From assembly GCA_030681035.1 (NCBI GenBank), contig JAUXUI010000013.1, positions 1-44,583 on the forward strand: a stretch of 44,583 nt of DNA, in the 5' to 3' direction. A program made the translations under genes and the position numbers. Positions within the stretch are counted from its first letter, which is position 1. Every line of letters starts with the position of its first letter. Shown piece after piece: positions 27,495 through 36,588 of this stretch. The DNA is from Lysobacteraceae bacterium (GTDB lineage Bacteria > Pseudomonadota > Gammaproteobacteria > Xanthomonadales > Xanthomonadaceae). The notes beneath the pieces are model-generated. The model was not told the origin of the DNA. It did no database searches and saw nothing but the letters and a program-made list of their open reading frames with translations.

Positions 27495-29186
27495 ATGCGA
27501 AACCTCATGCTTCTCGCCGCCATGTTTTCAATGCAGGCCATTGCCATGGATCGCGTTACCGGACACAGCTTTGCCACCCGTTCGGAAGTGATTGCGCCGC
27601 ATGCCATGGCGGCAACTTCACAGCCGTTGGCCACGCAGATTGCGCTGGATGTGCTCAAGCGCGGTGGCAGTGCTGTAGACGCCGCCATCGCCGCCAATGC
27701 CGCGCTGGGTTTAATGGAACCAACCGGTAGCGGGGTGGGTGGTGATTTGTTTGCCATCGTCTGGGATCCAAAAAGCAAAAAGCTTTACGGCTACAACGGT
27801 TCGGGTCGCTCACCCAAGGCGCTCAACCGGCAATGGTTTGCCGAGCATGGTTACAGCGAGATTCCGCCGCACGGGCCGCTGCCGGTCACCGTGCCCGGTG
27901 CGGTTGATGGCTGGTTTGCGCTGCACGGGCGCTTTGGCAAGCTGCCGATCAAGGACGATCTGGCACCGGCAATCCGCTATGCCCGCGAGGGCCATCCGGT
28001 GGCCGAATTGATTGCGTATTACTGGGATCGCAGCGTGCCGGTGCTGTCGCAGTTCCCCGGCTTCAGCGAGCAGTTCACCGTCGCTGGCCACGCCCCGCGC
28101 AAGGGCGATATCTGGAAGAATCCGAACCTCGCCAATACGCTGGAAAAGATCGCCAAGGGTGGCCGCGATGCGTTCTACAAGGGCGAGATCGCGCACACCA
28201 TCGCCGACTACATGCAGGCCAATGGCGGCTTTCTGAGCTACGACGACCTGGCCAGCCATCAGGGCGAATGGGTGCAGCCGGTCAGCACCACCTATCGTGG
28301 TGTCGAATTGTGGGAGTTGCCGCCCAACGGCCAAGGCATCGCCGCGCTGCAAATTCTCAATATTCTTGAGGGCTACGATTTTTCCAAAATCCCGTTCGAC
28401 AGCGCCGAGCGCATACACCTGTTCACCGAAGCCAAAAAGCTGGCGTTTGCTGATCGCGCCCGTTTCTACGCCGATCCGGCGTTTCAGGCGGCACCGGTGG
28501 AGTGGTTGATCTCAAAAGGCTACGCCGCACAGCGCCGCCAGTTGATTGATCCGCAACACGCCGCGCGTGCAGTGGATGCTGGCAAGCAACTCAATCAGGG
28601 CGACACGATTTATCTGACTACCGCCGACGCCGATGGCATGATGGTGTCGCTGATCCAGTCCAACTATCGCGGCATGGGCAGCGGCATGGCACCAACCGGT
28701 CTGGGCTTCATTTTGCAAGATCGCGGCCAGCAATTCGTGCTCAACGACAGCCATCCCAATCGTTTTGAGCCAGGCAAGCGGCCGTTCCACACCATCATCC
28801 CGGCGTTTCTCACTCGCGCTGGCAAGCCGTGGATCAGCTTCGGCGTAATGGGCGGCGCGATGCAGCCGCAGGGCCATGCCCAGATCGTGATGAACCTGAT
28901 TGATTACGGCATGAACTTGCAAGAAGCCGGCGATGCGCCGCGCATCCAGCACGACGGCTCCACCGAACCCGATGGCCAAAATGTCGCGATGAGCGATGGC
29001 GGCGTGCTTAACCTCGAAACCGGGTTTTCCTACGAAACCATTCGCGCACTGATGGCGATGGGCCATCGTGTCGAGTTCGCGATGGGACCGTACGGCGGCT
29101 ATCAGGCGATTGCCCGCGACCCCGATACCGGCGTGTATTACGGTGCCTCGGAAAGCCGCAAGGATGGCCAGGCGGCGGGATATTGA
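27495..29186 (+). CDS. ggt: Gamma-glutamyltransferase
   Basis: Secreted N-terminal nucleophile hydrolase that cleaves or transfers the gamma-glutamyl group of glutathione; 563 aa. A short signal peptide (about 1-17) precedes the large subunit. The autoprocessing site and catalytic Thr are at GDTIYLTTADADG (Thr371, the first residue of the small subunit). The small subunit carries MGSGMAPTGLGFILQDRG and FGVMGGAMQPQGHAQ. The ATG at 27495 with an AAGGG site is chosen over a long in-frame extension that would run into the kinase gene. Transcribed after the kinase in the same direction, with 67 bp between, but functionally unrelated. Confidence 0.93.
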   Translation: MRNLMLLAAMFSMQAIAMDRVTGHSFATRSEVIAPHAMAATSQPLATQIALDVLKRGGSAVDAAIAANAALGLMEPTGSGVGGDLFAIVWDPKSKKLYGYNGSGRSPKALNRQWFAEHGYSEIPPHGPLPVTVPGAVDGWFALHGRFGKLPIKDDLAPAIRYAREGHPVAELIAYYWDRSVPVLSQFPGFSEQFTVAGHAPRKGDIWKNPNLANTLEKIAKGGRDAFYKGEIAHTIADYMQANGGFLSYDDLASHQGEWVQPVSTTYRGVELWELPPNGQGIAALQILNILEGYDFSKIPFDSAERIHLFTEAKKLAFADRARFYADPAFQAAPVEWLISKGYAAQRRQLIDPQHAARAVDAGKQLNQGDTIYLTTADADGMMVSLIQSNYRGMGSGMAPTGLGFILQDRGQQFVLNDSHPNRFEPGKRPFHTIIPAFLTRAGKPWISFGVMGGAMQPQGHAQIVMNLIDYGMNLQEAGDAPRIQHDGSTEPDGQNVAMSDGGVLNLETGFSYETIRALMAMGHRVEFAMGPYGGYQAIARDPDTGVYYGASESRKDGQAAGY

Positions 29187-29264
29187 CCGGTCGGTGTTTT
29201 GAGTCCGCAAGGAAGGCAACGAATCTACCGTAATCGCGTTGTAACGGGCCAGATACCAGAAGCC

Positions 29265-29444
29265 GTCCGCAAAGGGCGCCAAGAGCGCAAATGAAGCAGA
29301 AAACGTTTGATGTCTGGTCCGTCCTGTGCGGCATGGGAATTCGACACTGATCGGTCGCCCTGAGATGAAACGCGAGTCGCGTCACTTGATTTCAAGCCAT
29401 ACAACAAGAGCGATTTTTTTGCGTCCTTTGCGTCCATTGCGGAC
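29265..29444. mobile_element. MITE-like element with GTCCGCAAA ends (long member)
   Basis: A 180-bp non-coding stretch bounded by GTCCGCAAA (29265-29273) and ATTGCGGAC (29436-29444). Its outer 35 bases on the left and 25 on the right closely match the 71-bp element at 8089-8159, while the middle 110 bp is extra. The gap from 29187 to 29597 holds no supported gene. Confidence 0.65.
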
Positions 29445-29597
29445 CCTAAGGCTCTTGTGCAGCACCATCAACGCATGCACGTAAAGATGGGTCGTGCGCC
29501 GGTAGGATTGACGGCGATCAAGGCGAGGCGCGCTGATAAAACCTACGATGCGTGCTCCGCTTGCACGACGAGCGCAACTCCCATCGCGGAGCCGGCC

Positions 29598-29885
29598 ATG
29601 CCCGAACCCATCATCGCCTGGCAATGCATCGGCTGCGGCAAACTTGATGCCCCGCAAACTTGTATTGGCGTGTGTGAGGACCGCAAGGTTGAACTGCTGC
29701 CCGCGCATCACTACAACGACGCGATGGCACAACTGGGCGAGGCCCGCGCTGCGTTGGCGCAGTGGCATAATCTGGCGTACCGGTTGCTGCAAACCACTCC
29801 GCACAATGACGCATGGCAGCTTTCCTATCGCGCGTTTCAGGCCGAGATGCGCGCCTTGCTTGACCAGCAGCGAGGCCCGTATTGA
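29598..29885 (+). CDS. Small Cys-rich (zinc-ribbon-like) protein of unknown function
   Basis: A 95-aa cytoplasmic protein. The N-terminus WQCIGCGKLDAPQTCIGVCEDRKVEL gives a C-x2-C-x8-C-x3-C cluster (Cys10, 13, 22, 26) likely to bind zinc; the rest is helical, with a probable short coiled coil (HHYNDAMAQLGEARAALAQWHNLAYRLLQ). The ATG at 29598 is chosen because homology-like sequence starts there and a GGAG lies 6 bases upstream; a longer frame to 29457 starts in repeat sequence. I recognise it only as a widespread uncharacterised proteobacterial type. It sits alone, 60 bp before an AEC transporter. Confidence 0.75.
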   Translation: MPEPIIAWQCIGCGKLDAPQTCIGVCEDRKVELLPAHHYNDAMAQLGEARAALAQWHNLAYRLLQTTPHNDAWQLSYRAFQAEMRALLDQQRGPY

Positions 29886-29945
29886 GTTGACGACATATTT
29901 TCTGCCTACCCGACAGCGGGTTTCGCAGTTTCGAGAAATGACGCA

Positions 29946-30860
29946 ATGGCTTATGACGCATACGCTCTGATCCTGTTCATGCTTGCACTGGGCATGGTGT
30001 TTCGGCGACTGGGCACGTTCGACGAGAATGCAGCCGAGGTTCTCAACGCGGTAGTGCTCTATGTTTGCCTTCCCGCTGCGGTGCTGCGCTATGCGCCAGC
30101 GTTGGAACTCAAGCCGGCGTTGCTGGCAATCATCGCCGTGCCCTGGTTGCTGTTGCTGGCCAGCATCGCGCTGGTAACGCTGACCACGCGCTGGTTGCAC
30201 TTGACCCGCGATCAGCACGCGGTGTTGCTGCTCACCGTGGTGCTGGGCAACACCTCGTTTCTGGGCTACCCGCTGGTGCGCGCGCTGCTCGGTGAGGCGG
30301 CCTTGCCGTACGCGGTGGTGTATGACCAGTTTGGCGCGTTCATGCTGCTGTCAACTTTCGGCTTGTATGTTCTTGCCCGCTACGGCGGCGAGCGCAAACC
30401 CTCGGCGCGTGACATCGCCTTGCGCATGCTGCGTTTTCCGCCATTCCTTGCGTTGTTGTTTGCACTCACATTGATGCCGGTTGATCCACCTGTTTTCATC
30501 GCCAATGGCCTGGCGCGGCTGGCCGATGCGCTGTTGCCGTTGGTGATGCTGGCGATCGGCATTTCCATCCGGCTGCGCTTGCCAGTGCAAATCCGCAAGC
30601 CGCTGGCGGCGGGCCTGTTGCTCAAATTGGTGGTGATGCCGGCGCTGGCGCTGGCGCTGATTCCAGCGCTCGGTTTGCATGGCCTGATGGCCAAGGCAAC
30701 CTTGCTGGAAGCGGCGATGCCGCCGATGATTACCGCTGCCGCACTGGCGATAGCGCACCGTCTGGCACCGGCACTTGCCGCAGCCATGGTCGCTTACGGT
30801 ATTGTCTTGAGCTTGGTCAGCCTGCCGTTGTGGGCGTGGTTGGCACAACACATTTACTGA
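29946..30860 (+). CDS. AEC-family transporter (auxin efflux carrier-like permease)
   Basis: A 304-aa inner-membrane permease with about ten helices arranged as two halves. The segments LNAVVLYVCLPAAVLRYAP, GNTSFLGYPLVRALLGEAALPYAVVYDQ and LLEAAMPPMITAAALA are the landmarks of the AEC family (MdcF / YfdV type), which transport malonate, malate or other small acids; the substrate here is unknown. The ATG at 29946 is the first good start. It is followed after 13 bp by a pair of secreted paralogous proteins and may share their transcript. Confidence 0.9.
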   Translation: MAYDAYALILFMLALGMVFRRLGTFDENAAEVLNAVVLYVCLPAAVLRYAPALELKPALLAIIAVPWLLLLASIALVTLTTRWLHLTRDQHAVLLLTVVLGNTSFLGYPLVRALLGEAALPYAVVYDQFGAFMLLSTFGLYVLARYGGERKPSARDIALRMLRFPPFLALLFALTLMPVDPPVFIANGLARLADALLPLVMLAIGISIRLRLPVQIRKPLAAGLLLKLVVMPALALALIPALGLHGLMAKATLLEAAMPPMITAAALAIAHRLAPALAAAMVAYGIVLSLVSLPLWAWLAQHIY

Positions 30861-30873
30861 GGAACACAAAACC

Positions 30874-31857
30874 ATGATATTGAACCGCCTGCTCACGTTA
30901 TCCTTGTTCATCACCGCCGTATGGGTGGCAACAGTGCCGGTAAGCGCGCAAACCACCGAAGCGCAATACACCCAATTGTTGCAGGACGCCGGAACCAAAG
31001 CCGAAGATGGCCGCGAGGCGTTGGCGATGCTGACTGCATTGTTGTCGCGCAAGGATGCCAGCGATACTGCAGTCGATGCGCTACGCGAACTGGTACTGGC
31101 CGCGACACCGGAAGATGCCGTGTTGCTGCGTTATACCCTGAGCAACGATGGCGCGTTGGTACGCGATAGTGATCGCGCGGCCAAGGTGCTGCAAGCAGTG
31201 GCGACGCAGGACCCGGGCAACGCCAACAACGATCTGGCCGCACTGGCACTCAACCCGGCTGATGGCAGTGGTAGCGAGATTGATGCGCGACTGCAATCGA
31301 TGGTTGCGGCTACTCACTACGCCTCGGATTTTTCGGCAATCGTGCAGGCTGCGCATCGCGCCTTGTCGCGAATAAGCTGGCCCGACGACGTCACCACGCA
31401 GGCAATGCGTGATTCTGGTACCAGTCCGGCAATGGTGGTGGCGGTGTCGATCGCTGCCGCGATTGCTGCGCCGGATTTTTCGCGTCTGGTGACCGCCTGT
31501 GATCAGCAAAAATTCGAGCCGCGCGCGGATGCGTGTCGAACCATCGCCCGGCGCATGCTTGGCGATGCCAGCACCATGGTTGATCAGATAGTTGCCGCAG
31601 CGGTGCTCAATGCCGCAGCCAATGATGCAGCCAGCAAGGCCGAAGCCGCCAAAGTGCAGCGGCAGGTGCAGTGGCAGAGCGAGCAAGCCAATCGCCTGAT
31701 CGCAGCGCCACCCGGTGCCAACGCCAGTCCGGCACGGGTGCGCTATAGCCAGAGTGTGCTGGAGCGCGGAGAGCTCAGTGCAATCCAGGAGCTGTTCGCC
31801 GAAAACAAGGTGGCACTGGAGCCAGCGGCGGATTGGCAGCCAACAGCAGCGCAATGA
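30874..31857 (+). CDS. Secreted protein of unknown function, paralogue A
   Basis: A 327-aa protein with a signal peptide (about 1-25, cleavage at VSAQ). It is largely helical, with no domain I recognise. It shares a clear backbone with the next gene: LLRYTLSNDG with LLRLMTANTG, QDPGNANNDLAALALNP with LDPGNAINTLAVMSLAP, AATHYASDF with AASHYRSDF, and a two-Cys block C-x11-C (ACDQQKF...DACRTIARRM with ACDISLF...DPCQRIAELM), then an ADW-K/Q-P C-terminus. The Cys pair may form a disulfide in the periplasm. A GAGGA site precedes the ATG, 13 bp after the AEC gene. Function unknown. Confidence 0.8.
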   Translation: MILNRLLTLSLFITAVWVATVPVSAQTTEAQYTQLLQDAGTKAEDGREALAMLTALLSRKDASDTAVDALRELVLAATPEDAVLLRYTLSNDGALVRDSDRAAKVLQAVATQDPGNANNDLAALALNPADGSGSEIDARLQSMVAATHYASDFSAIVQAAHRALSRISWPDDVTTQAMRDSGTSPAMVVAVSIAAAIAAPDFSRLVTACDQQKFEPRADACRTIARRMLGDASTMVDQIVAAAVLNAAANDAASKAEAAKVQRQVQWQSEQANRLIAAPPGANASPARVRYSQSVLERGELSAIQELFAENKVALEPAADWQPTAAQ

Positions 31858-31862
31858 GCGGA

Positions 31863-31892
31863 TGGGTCGCTGCGCTATGGGTCGCTGCGCTA
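31863..31892. repeat. Perfect 15-bp tandem duplication
   Basis: TGGGTCGCTGCGCTA occurs twice back to back in the gap between the two paralogous genes. Nothing else is visible in this 96-bp gap. Confidence 0.9.
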
Positions 31893-31953
31893 TTGACACG
31901 GGCAGCCCCCAGCAGCAGGCTAGCGCTCGTTCGCTCATGAAAGGGCTACCGCC

Positions 31954-32979
31954 ATGATGCTTGTTCGTTGGCTGTTCATCAGTTTGCTGTTTGCCGGGCT
32001 GGCCAAGGCGCAAGACGAGGCATTTACCGATGCCGATGCGGCCAGTGACGCCGAGCAGATGCAGGCATATCGCGCGCTGTTGCACGATGCGGCACGGCAG
32101 GTAACGAGTGGCCGCGAAGCCTGGCTGCTGGCCAAGGGGTTGAGTATTCCAGCGACGCAGACGACGGTACAGGATCGCGCGATGATTGCCGCGCTACACG
32201 CACGCGCCGACAGCGCGCGCGACAGCGATCCGCTGCTGCTGCGCCTGATGACAGCCAACACTGGTGTACGCGGCAGCGCGCCCGAACAGGCGGATGCCCT
32301 GTTTACGCAGCTCGACGCGCTTGACCCGGGTAATGCCATCAATACCCTCGCCGTGATGAGCCTTGCGCCCAAGGATTATGCCGACCCGATCTACGACCAG
32401 CGCGTGCAGGAGATGGCCGCGGCCAGCCATTACCGCAGCGATTTCCTGACGATGACGCGGGCAAGCTATGGTGCTCTGGCACGGGCTCGCGATCTGGCTG
32501 CGCTGCCGAGCGAGTCGGATTTCACCAGTCGGCCTTCCGACATGGCAATGGCAAGCGCCACGGCAGTTTCCATAGCCGCAGCATGGTCCCTGCCTGGCTA
32601 CCAGCATCTGATCAAAGCATGCGATATCAGCCTTTTTCCTGCGCGTACCGATCCGTGCCAACGCATCGCTGAGCTCATGTTCAAGGATGCCGATACCTTG
32701 ATGGATCGAATGATTGCGGTTTCGTTGCTGGAGCGCACGGCAACCGATCCAGCAGATCGCGTACGCGTGCAAGCGCTACAGCAGAATGCCGATTGGCAAC
32801 TGGCTGCGTTTCAGGAAATTTCATTGTCGCGGTCGTATGAGGCGATAATGATGAGCGCTGAGGAGTTCCGTTACTTTGCCACGATGTTGCACCGTGATGA
32901 AATTGTCGCAATGCGCGACCTGCTGGCCGCCCATTCGGTGCCATTGCAGGCGCCGGCCGACTGGAAGCCCCGCGAATAG
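31954..32979 (+). CDS. Secreted protein of unknown function, paralogue B
   Basis: A 341-aa exported protein (signal peptide about 1-20, cleavage near AKAQ), the tandem paralogue of the preceding gene by the shared blocks described there, including the conserved C-x11-C and the ending QAPADWKPRE. The two are about 30% similar by eye, so the duplication is old. It is longer at the N-terminus (Asp/Ala-rich stretch DADAASDAEQMQ). Two adjacent ATGs, at 31954 and 31957, are both possible starts. The repetitive helical pattern could be TPR- or HEAT-like, but no motif is decisive. Confidence 0.8.
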   Translation: MMLVRWLFISLLFAGLAKAQDEAFTDADAASDAEQMQAYRALLHDAARQVTSGREAWLLAKGLSIPATQTTVQDRAMIAALHARADSARDSDPLLLRLMTANTGVRGSAPEQADALFTQLDALDPGNAINTLAVMSLAPKDYADPIYDQRVQEMAAASHYRSDFLTMTRASYGALARARDLAALPSESDFTSRPSDMAMASATAVSIAAAWSLPGYQHLIKACDISLFPARTDPCQRIAELMFKDADTLMDRMIAVSLLERTATDPADRVRVQALQQNADWQLAAFQEISLSRSYEAIMMSAEEFRYFATMLHRDEIVAMRDLLAAHSVPLQAPADWKPRE

Positions 32980-32983
32980 GTGA

Positions 32984-33193
32984 TCAGGCGTCCAGGTCGG
33001 GGATCAGCGCGCTTTCCAGCCGCGAGACCGCATCCTTGATCTGCAGCTTGCGTTTTTTCAGGCGCTTGATCGCCAGCTCGTCGGTGGTCGGGTCGGCCAC
33101 CAGCCGCGCAATGGCGACATCCAGGTCACGGTGCTCTTGGCGCAACTCGGTCAGTGCGCGCACCGTTTTTGACGCATCAGTCGGTTCCCTCAT
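32984..33193 (-). CDS. YdcH-like protein (DUF465)
   Basis: A 69-aa, very charged, helical hairpin protein. The sequence LRQEHRDLDVAIARL...ELAIKRLKKRKLQIKDAVSRLES fits the DUF465/YdcH family, whose members are short coiled-coil proteins of unknown function. A GGAGGG ribosome site precedes the ATG at 33193. It is convergent with the paralogue B gene, with just 4 bp between the two stops. Confidence 0.85.
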   Translation of the reverse strand: MREPTDASKTVRALTELRQEHRDLDVAIARLVADPTTDELAIKRLKKRKLQIKDAVSRLESALIPDLDA

Positions 33194-33370
33194 GCTGCCC
33201 TCCGCAGCCCGCCGCCGGGTTGCCAGCTATCAGCTTACACGCCCGCGATGATCGCCGTAACCGGTACAATCACCGTTAGGGCGCGTTGCACAGCACGTGG
33301 TAGCCGCCGCCCCTGAATCAGCCCGTTTCCCATTCTGCGCGCGGCGCTAGCCGCAGCCATTGGAGTCTTC

Positions 33371-34282
33371 ATGTTTTTTCGAAATCTGACGTTTTTCCGC
33401 TTTCCTGCCACACTCAACAAGGCGCTTGCTGCGCTCGATGAACAACTCGCCGAATGCGCGCTGAAACCGGTTGGGCCGATGGAATTGTCGACGCGCGGCT
33501 TTGTCTCACCGTTCGGCCGCGACGAAGGCGTGCTCTCGCATCGGGTGGGCGACTGCATCTGGATTTGCCTCGGTGGCGAGGAAAAAATCCTGCCCAGCGC
33601 GGTGGTCAACGAAGCGACCAGCAAGAAGGCCGCCGAAATGGAAGAACGCGAGGGCCGCAAGATTGGTGGTCGTGCCCGGCAGCGGCTCAAGGATGATGTG
33701 TTGCAGGAGTTGTTGCCGCGCGCGTTCGTCAAACCGGTGCGCGCGAATGCCTACCTCGATCTGCAACACGGCTTTATTGCGATTGACAGCTCCAGCCGCA
33801 AATCCGCCGAAAACCTGGTGTCTGAACTGCGCCGTGCATTGGGCAGTTTTCCGGCACTGCCGCTCAATGCCGAGGTCAGCGCACGGGTGGTGCTGACCGG
33901 CTGGATCGCCGGTGAAGCGCTGCCAGAGCGCGTGGAACTGGGCGATGAATGCGAACTCAAGGACCCGGCCGATCGCGGTGCGGTGGTCAAATGCCAGCGT
34001 CAGGAACTGGTGGGCGATGAAGTGGCCAAGCATCTGGAAGCCGGCAAGCAATGCACGCGTCTGGCACTCACCTTCGAAGATCACCTGAGCTTCGTGCTTG
34101 GCGATGATCTGGTGGTGCGCAAGCTGAAGTTTCTCGATGGTGCGGTTGAATCGCTGGAAAGCACCGAACGCGACTCATTGCAGGCCGAGCTCGATGCCCG
34201 TTTCGCGTTGATGAGCGCTGAGCTCAAACGCCTGTTCGTGATGCTGGAGCGCGAGTTCAAACTCAGCCAGGCGGCGGCCTGA
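33371..34282 (+). CDS. rdgC: Recombination-associated protein RdgC
   Basis: Nucleoid-associated, ring-forming DNA-binding protein of 303 aa (E. coli RdgC 303). RdgC dimers encircle double-stranded DNA and moderate RecA activity. The N-terminus MFFRNLTFFRF, the GFVSPFGRDEGVLSHRVGDCIWICLGGEEKILP block and the CELKDPADRGAVVKCQRQELVGDEVAKHLEAGKQCTRL block are family signatures. The ATG at 33371 follows a GGAG site. Transcribed alone, followed by a divergent-phase start for the acyltransferase 160 bp later. Confidence 0.96.
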   Translation: MFFRNLTFFRFPATLNKALAALDEQLAECALKPVGPMELSTRGFVSPFGRDEGVLSHRVGDCIWICLGGEEKILPSAVVNEATSKKAAEMEEREGRKIGGRARQRLKDDVLQELLPRAFVKPVRANAYLDLQHGFIAIDSSSRKSAENLVSELRRALGSFPALPLNAEVSARVVLTGWIAGEALPERVELGDECELKDPADRGAVVKCQRQELVGDEVAKHLEAGKQCTRLALTFEDHLSFVLGDDLVVRKLKFLDGAVESLESTERDSLQAELDARFALMSAELKRLFVMLEREFKLSQAAA

Positions 34283-34445
34283 AAATCCTGGCGCAATCCG
34301 TTTGCTGAAATTGTCATGGAATACCGCCGGTGCGGTTGAATTGCCTGCATGCGACCACCCCGGCAAGTGATCGGCTGTCGTTTTGTCACAGAAATTTCGT
34401 GTAGTCGCGCCATCCTTCGCTCATCGGAGTCGCGAGGATGCCGCT

Positions 34446-36158
34446 GTGATCAGTGTCGAGAAGAGTTTTTACAGCAAGTTTCCCGGCCTCGCCGACGGTC
34501 GCCGGCGCGCACTTAGTAAGCCCGTCGTGGACCTGCTGCGGCGGGTGATTGGCGAGGAGCAGGTCAACCAGATCATTCGCCGGCTGCATGGTTACCGGGG
34601 CTTTGATTTCGTTGATCACGGCCTGCTCGATCTTGGTGCGCGCTATCGGGTCGAGCCGACTGACATCGAGAACATCCCGGCAGAAGGGCGAGTAGTCATC
34701 GTCGCCAATCATCCGCTCGGTGCAGTCGATGCATTGTGTCTGTTGCAACTGGTCGGCAGGGTGCGCTGCGATGTGCGCATTCTGGCCAACGACTATCTGC
34801 TGCAACTCGATGGCTTGGCGCCACTGCTGGTGCCATGCGACGTGTTTGGTGGCAAGCCGCGTGCGCAGTTGCGCGAGGCCTATCGCTGCCTGCAACGTGA
34901 AGAGGCGGTGATCATCTTCCCCGCTGGCGAGGTCAGTCGCATCCATGCCAATGGCATTCGCGATCAGCGCTGGTTGGATGGTTTTTTGCGCATCGCGCGC
35001 AAGACCGGCGCGCCGGTGGTGCCGATCCATATTGCCGCCCGCAACTCGCCAACATTCTACGGTGTGTCGTTGCTCGCCAAGCCGCTGGGAACGTTGCTGC
35101 TTGCGCGCGAGATGTTCGCGGTGGACAAACCACGCATGGATATCACCATCGGTGCGCCGATTCCTGCAAGTGCGCTGACTTCGGCGCGATGGAGTGACGC
35201 CGCGCTGGCGCGCCGCATGCGTGCGCACGTCTATCGGCTGCCACGGCGAAAACCGCCGATGTTCACCACCTCCAGCGCGGTGGCCCATGCCGAACCTGCC
35301 GTCGCAGTGCGCGACGACCTGGCCGGCGCACGGTGCCTCGGCCAGACCGCCGACGGCAAGCAGATATTGTTACTGGAAAGCGGCCACGATGGTGCGGCGA
35401 TGCGCGAAATCGGCCGTCTGCGCGAGCTGACGTTTCGCAAGGTGGGTGAAGGTACCGGCCTCAAGCGCGATCTGGATCGTTATGACGCCTGGTACAGCCA
35501 TATCGTGCTGTGGGATGCACTGACGATGGAAATCGTCGGCGCCTATCGCTTGGGCGAAAGCAAAACAATCATCAATCACCATGGCCTTGACGGCTTGTAT
35601 TCGAACAGCCTGTTCGAGTTCACCACCGATGCGCAGGCCATGCTCGCGCAAAGCGTGGAACTGGGGCGCAGCTTCGTGCATCCACGGCATTGGGGTAGCC
35701 GCAGCCTCGACTACCTGTGGCAGGGTATCGGTGCTTACCTGCGGGTGCATCCGCACATCCGCTACCTGATCGGGCCGGTCAGCCTGTCGGCCAGCCTGGG
35801 TGAATCGGCGCGTGGCTGGATCGTTCATTATCACCAGCATTTCTACGGCGACACGGGGCATACGGCCCGCGCCCGCAACCCCTATCGGGTACCGGCCGAC
35901 ATCGCCGCCGATGCAACGGCGGCATGGCATGGCCAGGAGATCAAGGCGAGTTTGCTGCGCTTGCGCTCAGAACTGTTGACGCGCGATGCGACGCTGCCGG
36001 TGCTGTACAAGCAATACGTCGATTTATGCCCGCCCGAAGGCATCCGCTTTCTAGCGTTCGGCATCGACCCCGCCTTCGGCCATTGCGTTGACGGCCTGAT
36101 CCGCATCGACCTCGATACCCTCAAACCGGCCAAGCGCGCACGTTATCTGGGTGGCTGA
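34446..36158 (+). CDS. Fused lysophospholipid acyltransferase / GNAT-type N-acyltransferase (OlsF-like)
   Basis: A 570-aa two-domain protein. The N-terminal half (about 55-270) is a PlsC-type O-acyltransferase with a variant active-site motif NHPLGAVDA (88-96) and substrate motif FPAGEVSR (158-165). The C-terminal half (about 320-560; VGAYRLG, SLFEFTTDAQAMLAQSVELGRSFVHPRHWGSRSLDYLWQGIGAYL) is an OlsB-like GNAT hemolysin/N-acyltransferase domain. This order matches OlsF, the bifunctional ornithine-lipid synthase of Serratia and Flavobacterium, which N-acylates an amino acid and then O-acylates the lyso-lipid. GTG at 34446 with a GAGG site is chosen; a TTG at 34383 is the alternative. Head-group and acyl specificity are unknown. 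Confidence 0.8.
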   Translation: MISVEKSFYSKFPGLADGRRRALSKPVVDLLRRVIGEEQVNQIIRRLHGYRGFDFVDHGLLDLGARYRVEPTDIENIPAEGRVVIVANHPLGAVDALCLLQLVGRVRCDVRILANDYLLQLDGLAPLLVPCDVFGGKPRAQLREAYRCLQREEAVIIFPAGEVSRIHANGIRDQRWLDGFLRIARKTGAPVVPIHIAARNSPTFYGVSLLAKPLGTLLLAREMFAVDKPRMDITIGAPIPASALTSARWSDAALARRMRAHVYRLPRRKPPMFTTSSAVAHAEPAVAVRDDLAGARCLGQTADGKQILLLESGHDGAAMREIGRLRELTFRKVGEGTGLKRDLDRYDAWYSHIVLWDALTMEIVGAYRLGESKTIINHHGLDGLYSNSLFEFTTDAQAMLAQSVELGRSFVHPRHWGSRSLDYLWQGIGAYLRVHPHIRYLIGPVSLSASLGESARGWIVHYHQHFYGDTGHTARARNPYRVPADIAADATAAWHGQEIKASLLRLRSELLTRDATLPVLYKQYVDLCPPEGIRFLAFGIDPAFGHCVDGLIRIDLDTLKPAKRARYLGG

Positions 36159-36273
36159 CCTCGCGTCGGGCGCATTGAGGTGTGATCGCCCGGGTTGGCG
36201 CGAAGCGGCAACGGCCACCGACACGCAGAATCCCAAGACTCGACTTCCCGGGCTGTGATTTATGTGGCGGTTG

Positions 36274-36561
36274 CTACGCAGCCACTAGCCGCTTTACCTT
36301 CAATTCGTCACGATGCTGCTCGGCTTGCCAAAGCTCATATTGAGACTGCTGGGCGAGCCAGCTCTCCGGCGATGTATTGAAGGCAATGGAGAGCCGCAGC
36401 GCCATTTCCGGGCTAATGCCAGCCTTGCCGTTGAGAATTGCGCTCAAGGTCTTGCGGCTGGTGCCGAGCGCTTGCGCAGCATCAGTGACAGAAATGCCGA
36501 GTGGCTCCAAGCACAGCTCCCGGAGTACTTCGCCAGGGTGGGGTGGGTTGTACATACGCAT
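36274..36561 (-). CDS. higA: HigA-type antitoxin, orphan
   Basis: A 95-aa HTH antitoxin: the start [59 protein letters not shown] is the HigA/VapI signature, followed by a C-terminal helical tail ([20 protein letters not shown]). HigA normally follows a HigB toxin gene on the same strand. Here only a few codons of a HigB-like C-terminus appear to remain before the ATG, and a REP-like repeat lies beyond. Without its toxin it may be a plain regulator or a leftover. Confidence 0.9.
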   Translation of the reverse strand: MRMYNPPHPGEVLRELCLEPLGISVTDAAQALGTSRKTLSAILNGKAGISPEMALRLSIAFNTSPESWLAQQSQYELWQAEQHRDELKVKRLVAA

Positions 36562-36570
36562 GATGAAACC

Positions 36571-36588
36571 TCAGTGATAGATGCGAAA
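36571..36588 (-). pseudogene. Possible C-terminal remnant of higB
   Basis: Reading toward the higA ATG, the minus strand ends with ...R-I-Y-H-TGA just 9 bp before it; HigB toxins typically end ...(V/I)-(V/D)-D-Y-H at this exact spot. Upstream of these codons the sequence is a CGAAACG repeat rather than coding. The match is short, so the call rests mainly on position. Confidence 0.35.
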
